The notes: generated by a model not told the origin, from the letters alone. Shown: positions 27,253-36,901, numbered from the stretch's first letter. The stretch: 64,000 nt of DNA from Marivirga lumbricoides (GCF_014636295.1 NZ_BMEC01000013.1:124001-188000), one strand, 5' to 3'. Numbers and translations are program-made.

Positions 27253-28599
27253 CTATCTATTACTTCTGGGAATGGCATATATGGCTTCCTGCCTCCCGTC
27301 AATATAATAGATTCTTTCTCCATCAAAGAAAGCTTCCTCTTCCAGCATAATCCTGATCTCCTTTTTCCATTTCTCAATATAGACAGCCGCATTTAACTCA
27401 ATTGAGTAGGCTGTATTCGGATAAAGCGGGTAATCTCCACTACCGGGCACTCCTCCCTGCTGATCCCAAAGGCCAATTGTAGGTCCGGCAGCATGCCCAT
27501 GGAAGCCGATCGGATGTGTATAAATAGTAGGCTTCAGACCTGCTTCTTTTGCCTCTTTTAGAGCCGCTGCAAGCATTTCGTTTCCTGTATTACCTGTTTT
27601 GAATTGAGCAGTTAAGTGATCCTGCACTTTTCTTCCTTTCTCAAAAGCATCCATAAGATAATCCGGAATTGCTTTTTCATCAGGCTTTAAAACATAGGCA
27701 TGTTGCTGGGTATCAGTATTTAACCCTAAATAGCTAATTCCAAAATCAACATGAAGTAAATCCCCAGGCAAAATTGTCTGCTTATCAGGTCTTTTGCTGA
27801 AGCTTCGCAGGTGATCAAAACTCTCGGGATCGGCTCTTTGTATGTCTACAGTAGGATGGAACCACGTATCCAATCCTAAATTATTGATCTCCTGTCTGTA
27901 CCACCAAACTAAATCATCAGTTGTGGTAAATCCAGGAGTGATGGCCTCTGTAGAAAACCCTTTGGCAATAATCTGATGAGCTAATTTACAAAGCTGCTCA
28001 TATAAAACCTGTTCTGTAGCTGACCGGGTTTCCAGCCATGCAACTCCTAATTTTTCTGCAGAAACAACATTCTTCTTATATTTTGAAGGCAGATGTTTCA
28101 TAAATAATTCATACTCTGTTTTATTGATTCCATCGGCTAAAGCGAAAGTTTCTGAAAAGTTAAGTCCAATTTTAGTTGGTTGCTTTTCATCAATAAGCTC
28201 CATCAAACGCTTCCATTGGTTTGGTTGCTTTTCAGGATCCCAGCTTTTCCTAAAAAGCTCCCCTACATTATATCTGGCTACTGCAAAATTTTGTAAAGGC
28301 GAACCGGGCTTTTCCTGATAGATGACCAGCATTGTTCTTCTTCTTGCATTAAGCCATGTGGAAGGCAACATTGTTTTTATGATAGGATCCTCATTAAATT
28401 CTCTGGAAATAATAACCCACATGTCTATTCCTGTCCTCTCCATTAAAGAAGGTAAAACCGTGTTCATCCTTTCTTTCAGAATAGAATCCTGCAGTGCTGC
28501 TCTTTCTCTCAGGGGAAGTACCTGAGCATATTGCGCTGAGGATAAGGAAATGGTGAAAAAGATCAGTAAAATTGATAACTGTACTTTATAGCTTCTCAT
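27253..28599 (-). CDS. Secreted M24-family metallopeptidase (Xaa-Pro aminopeptidase-like)
   Basis: A 448-residue protein with a signal peptide (VQLSILLIFFTISLSSAQ), a creatinase N-terminal-type domain and a pita-bread catalytic domain. All five metal ligands can be proposed: Asp in LLHVDFG, Asp in LNTDTQ, His in HPIGFHGHAAGP, Glu in YSIELN and Glu in IMLEEEAFF. The family removes N-terminal residues before proline; this secreted branch is common in Bacteroidota and its exact specificity is unclear. The gene stands alone. Confidence 0.85.
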   Translation of the reverse strand: MRSYKVQLSILLIFFTISLSSAQYAQVLPLRERAALQDSILKERMNTVLPSLMERTGIDMWVIISREFNEDPIIKTMLPSTWLNARRRTMLVIYQEKPGSPLQNFAVARYNVGELFRKSWDPEKQPNQWKRLMELIDEKQPTKIGLNFSETFALADGINKTEYELFMKHLPSKYKKNVVSAEKLGVAWLETRSATEQVLYEQLCKLAHQIIAKGFSTEAITPGFTTTDDLVWWYRQEINNLGLDTWFHPTVDIQRADPESFDHLRSFSKRPDKQTILPGDLLHVDFGISYLGLNTDTQQHAYVLKPDEKAIPDYLMDAFEKGRKVQDHLTAQFKTGNTGNEMLAAALKEAKEAGLKPTIYTHPIGFHGHAAGPTIGLWDQQGGVPGSGDYPLYPNTAYSIELNAAVYIEKWKKEIRIMLEEEAFFDGERIYYIDGRQEAIYAIPRSNR

Positions 28600-28726
28600 A
28601 TGAATTATCTAATAATGAAATATGAATAACAGAATTTAATTCCGCATTTTCAATTAATAATTTACAATCGGCACAATTCAAATATTATATATAATGATCA
28701 ACAAGCCGTTGAAGCTCTAAAAACAG

Positions 28727-29149
28727 TTATTGAATCTCCTCTCTTTTATGATTTACAAAAGTTAGCCATCTGTTTTTTGTTTTTAGAGATACAAAACTGT
28801 AATAGAGATAGCCCCCTAATGCATAAAAAAGAATGTCAATTATATCTGCTGTATAGTTAAGAGGAAACATGAAAGGATATAAAATTTCAAATACTAAACT
28901 AAAAAAAACTATACTAATAATGATGTGATTATGAGAGAGGTAGTAAAATCGTCTTGCTGGATGAATCCATTGTAAAAATTGTGTGGTTAAGCCAAGAACT
29001 ATGGGCAGACATAACAAATCGTCCAAATAGGAATGCACATAGGGTATAAATATTCCCCACATCCTCTCTAGCATTTGATTTACTATAAAAAGGAGCAAAG
29101 AAACCCAAACTAATGGTTTCTTCAATATGTTGAAATGAGCACATCTCAT
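28727..29149 (-). CDS. Four-helix membrane protein, unknown function
   Basis: A 140-residue protein with about four hydrophobic helices (PLVWVSLLLFIVNQML, LCLPIVLGLTTQFLQWI, HNHIIISIVFFSLVFEILY, IIDILFYALGGYLYY). The Asp-rich last helix region (YTADIIDILFYALGG) recalls VanZ-like proteins, but the resemblance is slight. Its ATG overlaps the stop of the zinc-ribbon gene by 4 bases, so the two are translationally coupled and probably act together at the membrane. Confidence 0.6.
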   Translation of the reverse strand: MRCAHFNILKKPLVWVSLLLFIVNQMLERMWGIFIPYVHSYLDDLLCLPIVLGLTTQFLQWIHPARRFYYLSHNHIIISIVFFSLVFEILYPFMFPLNYTADIIDILFYALGGYLYYSFVSLKTKNRWLTFVNHKREEIQ

Positions 29150-29433
29150 GCGGGTAAAATGGCTAATAACCAGGCAAAAAAAGCTAGTATACTAATAAAA
29201 ACGTAATATCCGGCATTCCCAACTTTCTTTGCAAAACGCATAAATTTGCTGTCACCTTCGTCAATGGTAAACATCCACTTATCCATTTGCTCTTGCCTGA
29301 AATCCTCTAATTTCTTCTCACGCTCCTTTTTCTCATCTATTAAAGTATTTCCACAGTTTTTACATTTTTCTATTCCTGTGCTCTCTATTTCATTCCAGGT
29401 ATCACAATTGGGGCATTTAATATTTCTTTTCAT
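29146..29433 (-). CDS. Zinc-ribbon protein with a C-terminal membrane anchor
   Basis: A 95-residue protein. Two Cys pairs (CPNCDTW and CKNCGN) form a zinc ribbon at residues about 8-31; a highly charged helix follows, and a C-terminal membrane segment (YYVFISILAFFAWLLAIL) anchors it with the ribbon in the cytoplasm. I know no function. It overlaps the downstream four-helix membrane protein gene by 4 bases. Confidence 0.65.
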   Translation of the reverse strand: MKRNIKCPNCDTWNEIESTGIEKCKNCGNTLIDEKKEREKKLEDFRQEQMDKWMFTIDEGDSKFMRFAKKVGNAGYYVFISILAFFAWLLAILPA

Positions 29434-29515
29434 TAATAGTTAAACTTTGGTAGTAAAACTATTAACGGTTGTTGCCGGAATGGTTTTTAAATAGTGCTCC
29501 TAATAATTGATATAA

Positions 29516-30211
29516 TTACTCTAAATATTCAGTTAAGACAGTATAACTGGTTAAATTTCCTTTTTTATCATAAGATTCTGAACGAATAGCACCAACGTCT
29601 TCTGCAATCCACTCCACACTCTTAAACTGCCTTGTGCTGCCCATCATATCTATCTGAAGAACTGAACTGATTTTAAAAGCATTGTAAGTTCCTGCAGGTA
29701 CCTTTACATCCTCCCGCGCCTCTACTTTCCTATCTGTCATGCGAAATTTAAATGCCATCCTAATTGGACTTGTAATAGTCATATTTACGGCACCTTCTTC
29801 TAAATTTTGCCCTACTTTAAGTTCTTTGGGTATTTGAATGTGTTCATATTCAATTTCCATCTGCATACTTTTCATGCTTTCCAATACATCTTCAGGTAAA
29901 TACTGAGACATATCTAACTGCATTACCCCATCCTCACAGATAAATTCGACTTCCTTCTCAAAAACTTCCTCATCCTTCTTATCATAAGAGGTCAATTTTA
30001 CATTAGCTGTAAGTTTACCCTCTGCTTCGGATAGTGAGAGTATTTCAAAGGATTGTTTTCCCTGATACTTGTCTTTAGCATTGTAATTAGCAGTAGTCCA
30101 TTTCTTTCCTTCTTTAAACATGAAATAAGGATTACAATCGGACTGTGCCTTGATTGCCAGTGGAGACACTAGTAAAGTAATAAAGAAAGTGATGGAATAG
30201 AGTATTTTCAT
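29516..30211 (-). CDS. Exported TapB/DUF3108-like protein
   Basis: A 231-residue protein with a signal peptide (ITFFITLLVSPLAIKAQ) and a beta-rich domain with phrases typical of the TapB/DUF3108-like group in Bacteroidota: NPYFMFKEGKKWTTANYNA, VKVPAGTYNAFKISSVL, EWIAEDVGAIRSESYDKKGN. The fold is related to lipoprotein carriers, but the role is not established. It probably resides in the periplasm. The gene stands alone between the zinc-ribbon and acyltransferase genes. Confidence 0.7.
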   Translation of the reverse strand: MKILYSITFFITLLVSPLAIKAQSDCNPYFMFKEGKKWTTANYNAKDKYQGKQSFEILSLSEAEGKLTANVKLTSYDKKDEEVFEKEVEFICEDGVMQLDMSQYLPEDVLESMKSMQMEIEYEHIQIPKELKVGQNLEEGAVNMTITSPIRMAFKFRMTDRKVEAREDVKVPAGTYNAFKISSVLQIDMMGSTRQFKSVEWIAEDVGAIRSESYDKKGNLTSYTVLTEYLE

Positions 30212-30299
30212 CTTAGTTAATAGTTTAGTTCCTTACTAATGTACGATAAAAATTAACAATACAAATAATAAATATTAATATTTCATTTTAAAAATCATC

Positions 30300-31043
30300 T
30301 TACCTGCTATTATTTTCTTTTCTGTAGTCAACAATCTGACTTTCCATTTGTGTAAAAACAGTGGTTTTGAGGGTGAGAATATCCTTATTATTTAATCCAT
30401 TAGCACTTACAGGTGGTAAAATTTTCACTTTAATTTTACCGGGGCTCATTAGGAAGCTTCCCGGCTTCATACATTTTGCCGCACCTAAAACCACGATAGG
30501 AATAATCTTAGCCTGTGCATCAATAGCAATACGGAAAGCACCATCATAAAAGCGCTGTAAAGGTTCCTGGGTACGGTTCATTGTGCCTTCAGGAAATACT
30601 AAGATAGATCCTAATGAATGTAAAACTTCATTTAATCTATCTTTACTTTTTTGCCTGCTCTGCGGACTTGATCGGTCTACTACTTCAGTTAATGCTTTAA
30701 TAACAAAACCAAATAAAGGAATTTTGGTAAGCTCTTTTTTAGCTAAAGCTTTAAAAGCTCCAACAGCCTGGGGCATGGCTACAGTATCTAGAAAAGAAGT
30801 GTGGTTAACCACAAAAATATAGTTTTCCTTCTTTTCGATATACTCTTTACCTTGAATATCAAAAGTGATCCTGTTAAAAAAACTGAAGAGCAATGACCAC
30901 AGCTTAATGGCTTTAAAACTCAGGTGATGACCTTTTTTATGAATTAACGGGGGTATAATAAAAAGCGGGAAAAGTATTATCATGAAAACATGAAAAATGG
31001 TAAGAGCCCAAATAGTATATAAAACTTGTAAAATTTTCTTCAT
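30300..31043 (-). CDS. plsC: 1-acyl-sn-glycerol-3-phosphate acyltransferase
   Basis: A 247-residue PlsC-family enzyme of phospholipid synthesis, adding the second acyl chain to lysophosphatidic acid. It has the catalytic NHTSFLD (H-x4-D) motif, the FPEGTMNR motif and an N-terminal membrane segment (LTIFHVFMIILFPLFIIPPL). The inner membrane face is the expected site. Related acyltransferases for other acceptors share these motifs, so the symbol is a best guess. Confidence 0.85.
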   Translation of the reverse strand: MKKILQVLYTIWALTIFHVFMIILFPLFIIPPLIHKKGHHLSFKAIKLWSLLFSFFNRITFDIQGKEYIEKKENYIFVVNHTSFLDTVAMPQAVGAFKALAKKELTKIPLFGFVIKALTEVVDRSSPQSRQKSKDRLNEVLHSLGSILVFPEGTMNRTQEPLQRFYDGAFRIAIDAQAKIIPIVVLGAAKCMKPGSFLMSPGKIKVKILPPVSANGLNNKDILTLKTTVFTQMESQIVDYRKENNSR

Positions 31044-31317
31044 TCAGCTAAGAATTTTCTTTTTTAGGATTCTAAAGTAGACTGCATAATAACCAGTTGC
31101 CTTAGCCTGACTATCAGGTTATTATAATATTTTGAGTTTAATTGCCTCATTGGACTTATTAATCTAAACAAAATATTGAATTACAAATATGCTGAAACTT
31201 TTTTAAACATTAGGATTGTGCATTTACATTCCTATCTAAGAGACACTATTTCTAAAATTATTTGTATCCTGTAATAAATGCTGGAGAAGTAAGTACTAAT
31301 GGGGTAAACAATAAAAA

Positions 31318-31827
31318 ATGACTGAAAAAGAAAGGGAATCAATTTTTAAAGAATGGATAGCGCAGTATAAAGCACTATTATTTAAGGTAGTGAGAGCATA
31401 CGCTTTTACTGCTGAGGACCAGGATGATCTTTTTCAGGAAATTTCAATACAGGTCTGGAAATCAATCGCATCATTTAAAGGAGAGGCAAAAGTTTCCACC
31501 TGGTTATATAAGGTATCGTTGAATACAGCTCTGAGATGGGTAAAGAAAACCAAATCCTATCAGAATAATTTACAAAAAATTGAAGGTGAACTACTTATTA
31601 TCGATAAAGCAGAGCCTACAGACGAACGCCTTGATTGGATTTATGATAAAATTGCCCAAATGGATAAAATAGACCGCTCTCTTACTTTACTGCTACTCGA
31701 TGGCTTTGGTTATAAAGAGATGTCGGAAATAGTAGGAATTAAAGCATCAAATGTAGGCGTTAAAATTCATAGAATTAAAAATCAACTCATTAAAGAATCT
31801 AAAAATTATGCAAGCCATGGAATTTGA
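31318..31827 (+). CDS. ECF-type RNA polymerase sigma factor
   Basis: A 169-residue sigma-70-family protein with region 2 (AEDQDDLFQEISIQVWKSIA, AKVSTWLYKVSLNTALRWVK) and region 4 (LLLLDGFGYKEMSEIVGIKA followed by SNVGVKIHRIKNQLIKE). It has no extra domains. The stop overlaps the next gene by 20 bases, a sign of coupling with a membrane protein that probably regulates it. The trigger is unknown. Confidence 0.9.
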   Translation: MTEKERESIFKEWIAQYKALLFKVVRAYAFTAEDQDDLFQEISIQVWKSIASFKGEAKVSTWLYKVSLNTALRWVKKTKSYQNNLQKIEGELLIIDKAEPTDERLDWIYDKIAQMDKIDRSLTLLLLDGFGYKEMSEIVGIKASNVGVKIHRIKNQLIKESKNYASHGI

Positions 31828-32392
31828 AGAAATGACAAAAATATGGGATCAACAAACCAAAAAGACGATGTTCGTTATAAATGAAAAAGCGCTAAATAAC
31901 CGAATAAAAGCTAAATTAAGAGGGTCAGAAAGGATGAACAATATTAATGACTTTGGACTAATTGCAATTTCAATCTGTACAGCTGCTATGGTATTAATTA
32001 TAAAGACAATAAGCACATGGAACCTTGTAACAGCAGTTATTTTACTATTAATTTCTTTTTACATTATTGCTAACAGATTGAGAAGGGAAAAGCGCAGCAG
32101 GCAATTCGACCTCTCTCTTTTGGGGGGTGTAAACCATGCTATTGAGAATATAAATTTTGAGATAAGACGATCAAAAACTTTTATCCTTTGGTTTCTCCTT
32201 CCACTTTCCGTTCCTTCTTTCATGAACTTAGCTCAAAAGGAAGCTTCAATATGGATCTGGCTATTAGTAATAGGTGGATTTTTTCTCGCCTACTTCGTCA
32301 CCCGTTTAGGACTTCAGAGAAGCCTCATCCCTAAGAAGAGAAACTTAGAGATATTAAAAGAAAAATTATTAGAAGCCCCTCAGGATATTTAA
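31808..32392 (+). CDS. Membrane protein coupled to the ECF sigma factor, putative anti-sigma factor
   Basis: A 194-residue protein with a cytoplasmic N-terminus (about 45 residues) and four hydrophobic helices in two pairs (DFGLIAISICTAAMVLIIKT, VTAVILLLISFYIIA, FILWFLLPLSVPSFM, IWIWLLVIGGFFLAYFV). No zinc motif is seen. The overlap with the sigma gene (ATG 31808, with a second ATG at 31817) and the membrane layout support an anti-sigma role, by analogy only. An alpha/beta hydrolase gene follows after 3 bases and is probably in the same operon. Confidence 0.6.
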   Translation: MQAMEFEEMTKIWDQQTKKTMFVINEKALNNRIKAKLRGSERMNNINDFGLIAISICTAAMVLIIKTISTWNLVTAVILLLISFYIIANRLRREKRSRQFDLSLLGGVNHAIENINFEIRRSKTFILWFLLPLSVPSFMNLAQKEASIWIWLLVIGGFFLAYFVTRLGLQRSLIPKKRNLEILKEKLLEAPQDI

Positions 32393-32395
32393 ATT

Positions 32396-33802
32396 ATGAA
32401 AAACTATAAAACCATCATGAAAACAATTTATCTAACATTTATTACATCTTTTATTTGTAGCCTTTCCTTTGCGCAAAATGTAACAGGAAAATGGAATGGT
32501 ATCTTGAATGTGCAAGGCATGCAAATCCCGCTAATTTTCAACATCGAAAAAGGTGACAAGGGCTATAATGGTACTTTTGACAGTCCAAAGCAAGGAGCCA
32601 AAGACCTGCCTTTTACTTCAGTTACTATAGAGGACAAAACTTTAAGGCTGGACGCCACGAATATTGGAGCCTTTTACAAAGGCGAGTTAATGGGCGATTC
32701 TATAGTAGGCACGTGGAATCAGGGAGGTGCCTCACTCCCCTTGAACCTCTCAAGAAACGAAGTGAAAGAAAGCAAAGTAAACCGACCTCAGGAGCCTCAG
32801 GGAGTATTACCCTATAAAGCGGAAGAAGTAAAATTCACTAATAAAAAGGATGGAATCACTCTCGCAGGAACCCTTACAATTCCGAAAGATGGTAAAAAAC
32901 AACATCCAGCGGTAATCCTTATCTCAGGAAGTGGACCGCAAAATAGAGATGAAGAAGTATTTGGCCATAAAACTTTCCTGGTTCTGGCAGACCACCTCAC
33001 CAAAAATGGAATAGCTGTATTGAGGTACGATGACCGAGGCACAGCTAAATCGGAAGGAAATTTTACTTCTGCTACCACTGCAAATTTTGCTACGGATGTA
33101 CTAAGTGCCGTAGAATACTTAAAAAGCAGAGAGGAAGTTAACCAGGAAAAAATAGGCTTAATTGGCCATAGTGAAGGTGGAATCATTGCTCCAATGGTTG
33201 CCAATCGAACAAAGGATGTCTCCTATCTTGTAATATTAGCAGGAACAGGCGTGCCGGGGAAAGATATTTCTCTCTTTCAGTCAAAAAACTTATCTACTCT
33301 GGAAGGGGAAAATAAGGAAGCCTTTTATGCCTATAATAAAGAATTGATTGAAATTGCTTCCTCTAATCTAAGCATAGAAGAAAAGCGAAAAAAAATGCTT
33401 ACTCTTTCAGAAAATTCTCGTGAGATTCTTAAAAAAGTGGTGCCCGAAGGAACCAACATAGACAATTTTATTACACAGCAGATTGCCTCTACTTTATCAC
33501 CTTGGACTCAATATTTTTTAACCTATGACCCTGCCAAAGAGTTTGAAAAGGTAAAAATACCTGTGCTCTCTTTAAATGGAAGCAAAGATGTTCAGGTAGA
33601 TGCTACCATTAACCAAAATGCTATCAGAAAGGCACTCAAAAAATCAGGCAATAAACAGTATACTGTTAAAGAGTTGGAAGGACTTAATCATATGTTCCAG
33701 GAAGCTGAAACAGGCTCGATAATGGAATATGGTAAAATAGAACAAACATTTTCCCCTGTAGCTTTAAATGAAGTTTCTGAATGGATTTTGAAGATTAAAT
33801 AA
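32396..33802 (+). CDS. Exported alpha/beta hydrolase (serine esterase or peptidase type)
   Basis: A 468-residue protein with a signal peptide (TIYLTFITSFICSLSFAQ); starting at the second Met (32417) would also be reasonable. Residues about 28-125 form a small beta domain (VTGKWNGILNVQGMQIPLIF). The rest is an alpha/beta hydrolase with ILISGSGPQNRDE, the nucleophile in GHSEGG, the acid in LNGSKDVQVDA and the His in GLNHMFQ. Related proteins in Bacteroidota are annotated as dienelactone hydrolase or prolyl-oligopeptidase-like; the substrate is unknown. It is the last gene of the sigma-factor operon, three bases after the membrane protein gene. Confidence 0.8.
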   Translation: MKNYKTIMKTIYLTFITSFICSLSFAQNVTGKWNGILNVQGMQIPLIFNIEKGDKGYNGTFDSPKQGAKDLPFTSVTIEDKTLRLDATNIGAFYKGELMGDSIVGTWNQGGASLPLNLSRNEVKESKVNRPQEPQGVLPYKAEEVKFTNKKDGITLAGTLTIPKDGKKQHPAVILISGSGPQNRDEEVFGHKTFLVLADHLTKNGIAVLRYDDRGTAKSEGNFTSATTANFATDVLSAVEYLKSREEVNQEKIGLIGHSEGGIIAPMVANRTKDVSYLVILAGTGVPGKDISLFQSKNLSTLEGENKEAFYAYNKELIEIASSNLSIEEKRKKMLTLSENSREILKKVVPEGTNIDNFITQQIASTLSPWTQYFLTYDPAKEFEKVKIPVLSLNGSKDVQVDATINQNAIRKALKKSGNKQYTVKELEGLNHMFQEAETGSIMEYGKIEQTFSPVALNEVSEWILKIK

Positions 33803-33999
33803 AATTAAATTGAACTTTAATCCTTATTTTACATATTGCTAAGGATATAAAGTGGATTCTTGATTTAAAAGCTTCAGCAATTTAAAAACCTATGGGCAAC
33901 AACCACTTAAAATTATAAATTGCTGTATATTTAAAAGTTTTGCAAATACTAAATAGCATTTAGCCAATCTTTAAAAGCAACCAGAAAGATTAAGTACCC

Positions 34000-34374
34000 A
34001 TGAAAAAATTAAGGTTTCCAAGAATAGTTTCTGATTATCAGAATAAAGAGAAAATTATTCTAAGAGATTTTCTTGCATTAGAGAGAACTACGTTAGCAAA
34101 TGAGCGAACACTTTTTGCTTATATCAGAACAAGCTTATACCTTATTTTAGGCGGTATAGGCCTAATTCAGCTGAAGGATTTTGAGAACATTAAATGGATT
34201 GGCTATTTCGCACTTGCCCTCAGCTTTTTCCTCATTGTTTTCGGTCTTTTCAGATTTTATAAACTAAGAAAGAAATTACGGAAATTTTATAACGAAAAAG
34301 ACCTGGATCGTATAGAAGAGATGGGGGAAAACATAAAGAATGAATCCGATGTTAGCAAGTTGAAGAAAAATTAA
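34000..34374 (+). CDS. DUF202-family membrane protein
   Basis: A 124-residue protein with the DUF202 signature (LALERTTLANERTLFAYIRT) followed by two membrane helices (SLYLILGGIGLIQL, WIGYFALALSFFLIVFGLF) and a charged C-terminal tail (KLRKKLRKFYNEKD). The family's function is unknown; a fused or neighbouring polyphosphate-polymerase domain is known elsewhere, but none is present here. The gene stands alone. Confidence 0.8.
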   Translation: MKKLRFPRIVSDYQNKEKIILRDFLALERTTLANERTLFAYIRTSLYLILGGIGLIQLKDFENIKWIGYFALALSFFLIVFGLFRFYKLRKKLRKFYNEKDLDRIEEMGENIKNESDVSKLKKN

Positions 34375-34521
34375 AGACTACCTTTCATATTTTTAGATAG
34401 TAAAAATGTGGGTTTCTATTTATAAGCAATACGACTTTTTGTTATTTGCAGAATAACCAATATTAAATTAAAAAATACAGCATTTTCCTTGTTTAGTAAT
34501 AAAAATCAAGCTTTGTGTTTG

Positions 34522-34529
34522 TACCTTTG
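34522..34529 (+). promoter_or_regulatory. Candidate -7 element for the UspA gene
   Basis: TACCTTTG matches TAnnTTTG 25 bases before the ATG at 34555. A well-spaced -33 TTG was not found. Confidence 0.4.
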
Positions 34530-34554
34530 TAGCATTAAATGATATAGTACCATT

Positions 34555-35478
34555 ATGTATCCAATCAAAAAAGTTTTAATTGGTTTAGACTTAACTGACC
34601 TTGACCGTACCATGATAGAGTTTGCTGAATTTATCTCCAACACCTCAGATGTGGAAGATATCTATTTCGTAAACATTATCAAAAACCTCCAAATCCCCAA
34701 AGAAGTACTGAAGGAGTTTCCTAACATGATTACTGATGTAATAGCCGAAAGGAAAACTAAAATGGATGAAACATTTAAGAGCATCGTGAAAAATGAATTA
34801 CGGGCTAATATCCATTTTGAGGTGCTTACTGGAAAAATTGCTGATAATATTCTTTCTTTTTCTAAACATCAGGATATTGATTTAATTGCTATGGGAAGAA
34901 GAGAAAAGGCAGAACAAAGTGGTGCGCTTTCACAAAGATTAGCCAGAAGAGCTGCCTGCAGCCTTTTAATTATTCCGGAAGGCACTAAACCTACTATGGA
35001 TAGAATGCTGGTTCCCAGTGACTTCTCAGATTACTCAGTTTTAGCCCTTGAAGAGGCAGTGGAAATTGCTGTTAGGAATGACCGGAAAACTGAAATTGTA
35101 ATCCAAAATGTTTTTACCGTGCCTACCGGCTACCATTATACTGGTAAAACCTACGAGGAATTTGCCAATGTAATGAAGAAAAATGCAGAAAAAGATTACA
35201 AAAGATTTATTAAAAAAATAGACACCAAAGGGGTTAAAATGAAAGTGGTGTACTCGCAAGACACTAATGATGATGTAACCACTGACATGCTGGATAAGGC
35301 AAAAGAAATTAACGCCAACGCAATTGTTATTGGTGCTAAAGGAAGAACTGCCACTACTGCTTTCTTTCTGGGCAGCATCACAGAGCGCTTAATACAGTTG
35401 GATGCCGACATTCCGCTAATGGTTGTAAGACCTAAAGGTAAAAACGCAGGTTTCCTGGAATTTATTAAAGAATTATAA
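34555..35478 (+). CDS. Tandem universal stress protein (UspA)
   Basis: A 307-residue protein of two UspA domains. The first begins KKVLIGLDLTDLDRTMIEFA with DLIAMGRR, the second begins DRMLVPSDFSDYSVLALEEA with NAIVIGAKGRTATTAFFLGS, the ATP-binding G-2x-G-9x-G(S/T) pattern. Such two-domain proteins are common in this phylum and respond to stress or stationary phase. The stop overlaps the start of a 56-residue membrane protein gene (TAATG). Confidence 0.88.
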   Translation: MYPIKKVLIGLDLTDLDRTMIEFAEFISNTSDVEDIYFVNIIKNLQIPKEVLKEFPNMITDVIAERKTKMDETFKSIVKNELRANIHFEVLTGKIADNILSFSKHQDIDLIAMGRREKAEQSGALSQRLARRAACSLLIIPEGTKPTMDRMLVPSDFSDYSVLALEEAVEIAVRNDRKTEIVIQNVFTVPTGYHYTGKTYEEFANVMKKNAEKDYKRFIKKIDTKGVKMKVVYSQDTNDDVTTDMLDKAKEINANAIVIGAKGRTATTAFFLGSITERLIQLDADIPLMVVRPKGKNAGFLEFIKEL

Positions 35479-35648
35479 TGCGAAACCTAATTGAGAAATT
35501 TTACGATAGCCTCTTTGGTGAAAAGGACAATCCGGAAGAAGTACCATACGCTAATAAAAGGTTCATGTTTTGGTTCTCATTAGCTAGTTTTGCTATCGTA
35601 CTGTTTTTTATCATTAAAGATGTTATCAAAAACATTCAAAGTATTTAA
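35478..35648 (+). CDS. Small membrane protein (56 residues)
   Basis: The open frame from ATG 35478 to TAA 35648 overlaps the UspA stop by one base (TAATG). It has a charged N-terminal part (FYDSLFGEKDNPEEVPYA) and one membrane helix (FWFSLASFAIVLFFIIKDV). The coupling on both sides and the biased composition make it very likely real. The function is unknown; it may anchor or modulate the stress protein. The xseA gene starts 9 bases later. Confidence 0.75.
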   Translation: MRNLIEKFYDSLFGEKDNPEEVPYANKRFMFWFSLASFAIVLFFIIKDVIKNIQSI

Positions 35649-35656
35649 TTTTCTCA

Positions 35657-36901
35657 ATGCAGCATATTTCTCTTGCAGATCTTAATTTATTAATAAAAGA
35701 CACTCTCCAGGTACAATTAGAGCCTTCCTATTGGATAGTTGCGGAAATTGGTGAGCTCCGTTTAAATCAAAATGGGCATTGTTACTTAGAGTTTATTGAG
35801 AAAGAAGAAAATAGCAACCGCTTACTTGCTAAAATTAAAGGTACTATCTGGTCCTACAGCTACAGAAACATTAGTGCCTGGTTTCAATCCATTACCGGAG
35901 AGCAACTGAGAGCAGGATTAACAGTTTTAGCCAACGTTCAGGTACAATTCCATGAAGTATACGGGCTCAGTCTGAATGTAAAGGATATAGACCCAAATTT
36001 CACCTTGGGCGAACGCGCCAGAAAACGACAGGAAATTATTGCTGAATTACAGGCAGACGGAGTTTTTGAAATGAATAAAGCCCTGAAGCTACCACTTGTT
36101 CCGCAAAAAATTGCTGTTATCAGTGCCGAATCAGCCGCAGGCTACGGAGATTTTATGAACCAGATAGCTCATAATGATTTTGGCTACCATATTGATACCC
36201 GTATTTTCACTGCTACCATGCAGGGCGAAAAAGCTGCTGAAAGTATCATTGATGCGCTATTGAGAATTCATCAGATAGCGGTTCAGTTTGATGCTGTTAT
36301 CATCATCAGAGGTGGTGGAGCCCAGGTAGACCTTGATTGCTTTGACGATTATGAGTTGGCCTCTCACGTAGCGCAATTTCCATTACCGGTTTTTACAGGT
36401 ATTGGCCACGAGCGCGATGAAACAATCTGTGATTTAGTAGCGCACACCGCTTTAAAAACGCCAACTGCTGTAGCGGAATTTTTGATTAGAGGAATGAGGG
36501 TTTACGAAGAAAAAGTTAAACTAACTACTCAGAATATTCTTGCTTTCGTAAACGACAGCCTTGAAAAAAATAAATATCACCTGAAGGAGCAACAGCACAG
36601 ATTGCGCTATTGCATGAACAAGCATTTTAATAAAGCAGAAAACCATTTGAACAGAATATGGCAAAAATGGGAACATGGCCTAAAGAGTCAACTGCGTAAT
36701 GAGGTGAACCGATTGGAAATGTTAGAAAAAACTTTGCAATTGATAAATCCTGAAAATATTTTCAAAAAAGGCTATTCTTATACCAGTATAAATGGCAAAA
36801 ACATTAACCAGGTGGTGGTAAAAGCTGGAGATGAATTAAAGACTATTAGTGCTAAACAGATAGTTACAAGTAAAGTAAGCCAGGTTAAAAGTAAAAACTA
36901 A
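35657..36901 (+). CDS. xseA: Exodeoxyribonuclease VII large subunit
   Basis: A 414-residue protein that binds single-stranded DNA through an N-terminal OB fold (YWIVAEIGELRLNQNGHCYL) and has the catalytic core phrases AVISAESAAGYGDFMNQI, IIIRGGGAQVDLDCFDDYEL, FTGIGHERDETICDLVAH and TPTAVAEFL, followed by a coiled coil. It degrades ssDNA from both ends with the small subunit XseB. That partner normally follows directly but is not here. The gene runs on from the UspA and small membrane protein genes. Confidence 0.93.
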   Translation: MQHISLADLNLLIKDTLQVQLEPSYWIVAEIGELRLNQNGHCYLEFIEKEENSNRLLAKIKGTIWSYSYRNISAWFQSITGEQLRAGLTVLANVQVQFHEVYGLSLNVKDIDPNFTLGERARKRQEIIAELQADGVFEMNKALKLPLVPQKIAVISAESAAGYGDFMNQIAHNDFGYHIDTRIFTATMQGEKAAESIIDALLRIHQIAVQFDAVIIIRGGGAQVDLDCFDDYELASHVAQFPLPVFTGIGHERDETICDLVAHTALKTPTAVAEFLIRGMRVYEEKVKLTTQNILAFVNDSLEKNKYHLKEQQHRLRYCMNKHFNKAENHLNRIWQKWEHGLKSQLRNEVNRLEMLEKTLQLINPENIFKKGYSYTSINGKNINQVVVKAGDELKTISAKQIVTSKVSQVKSKN

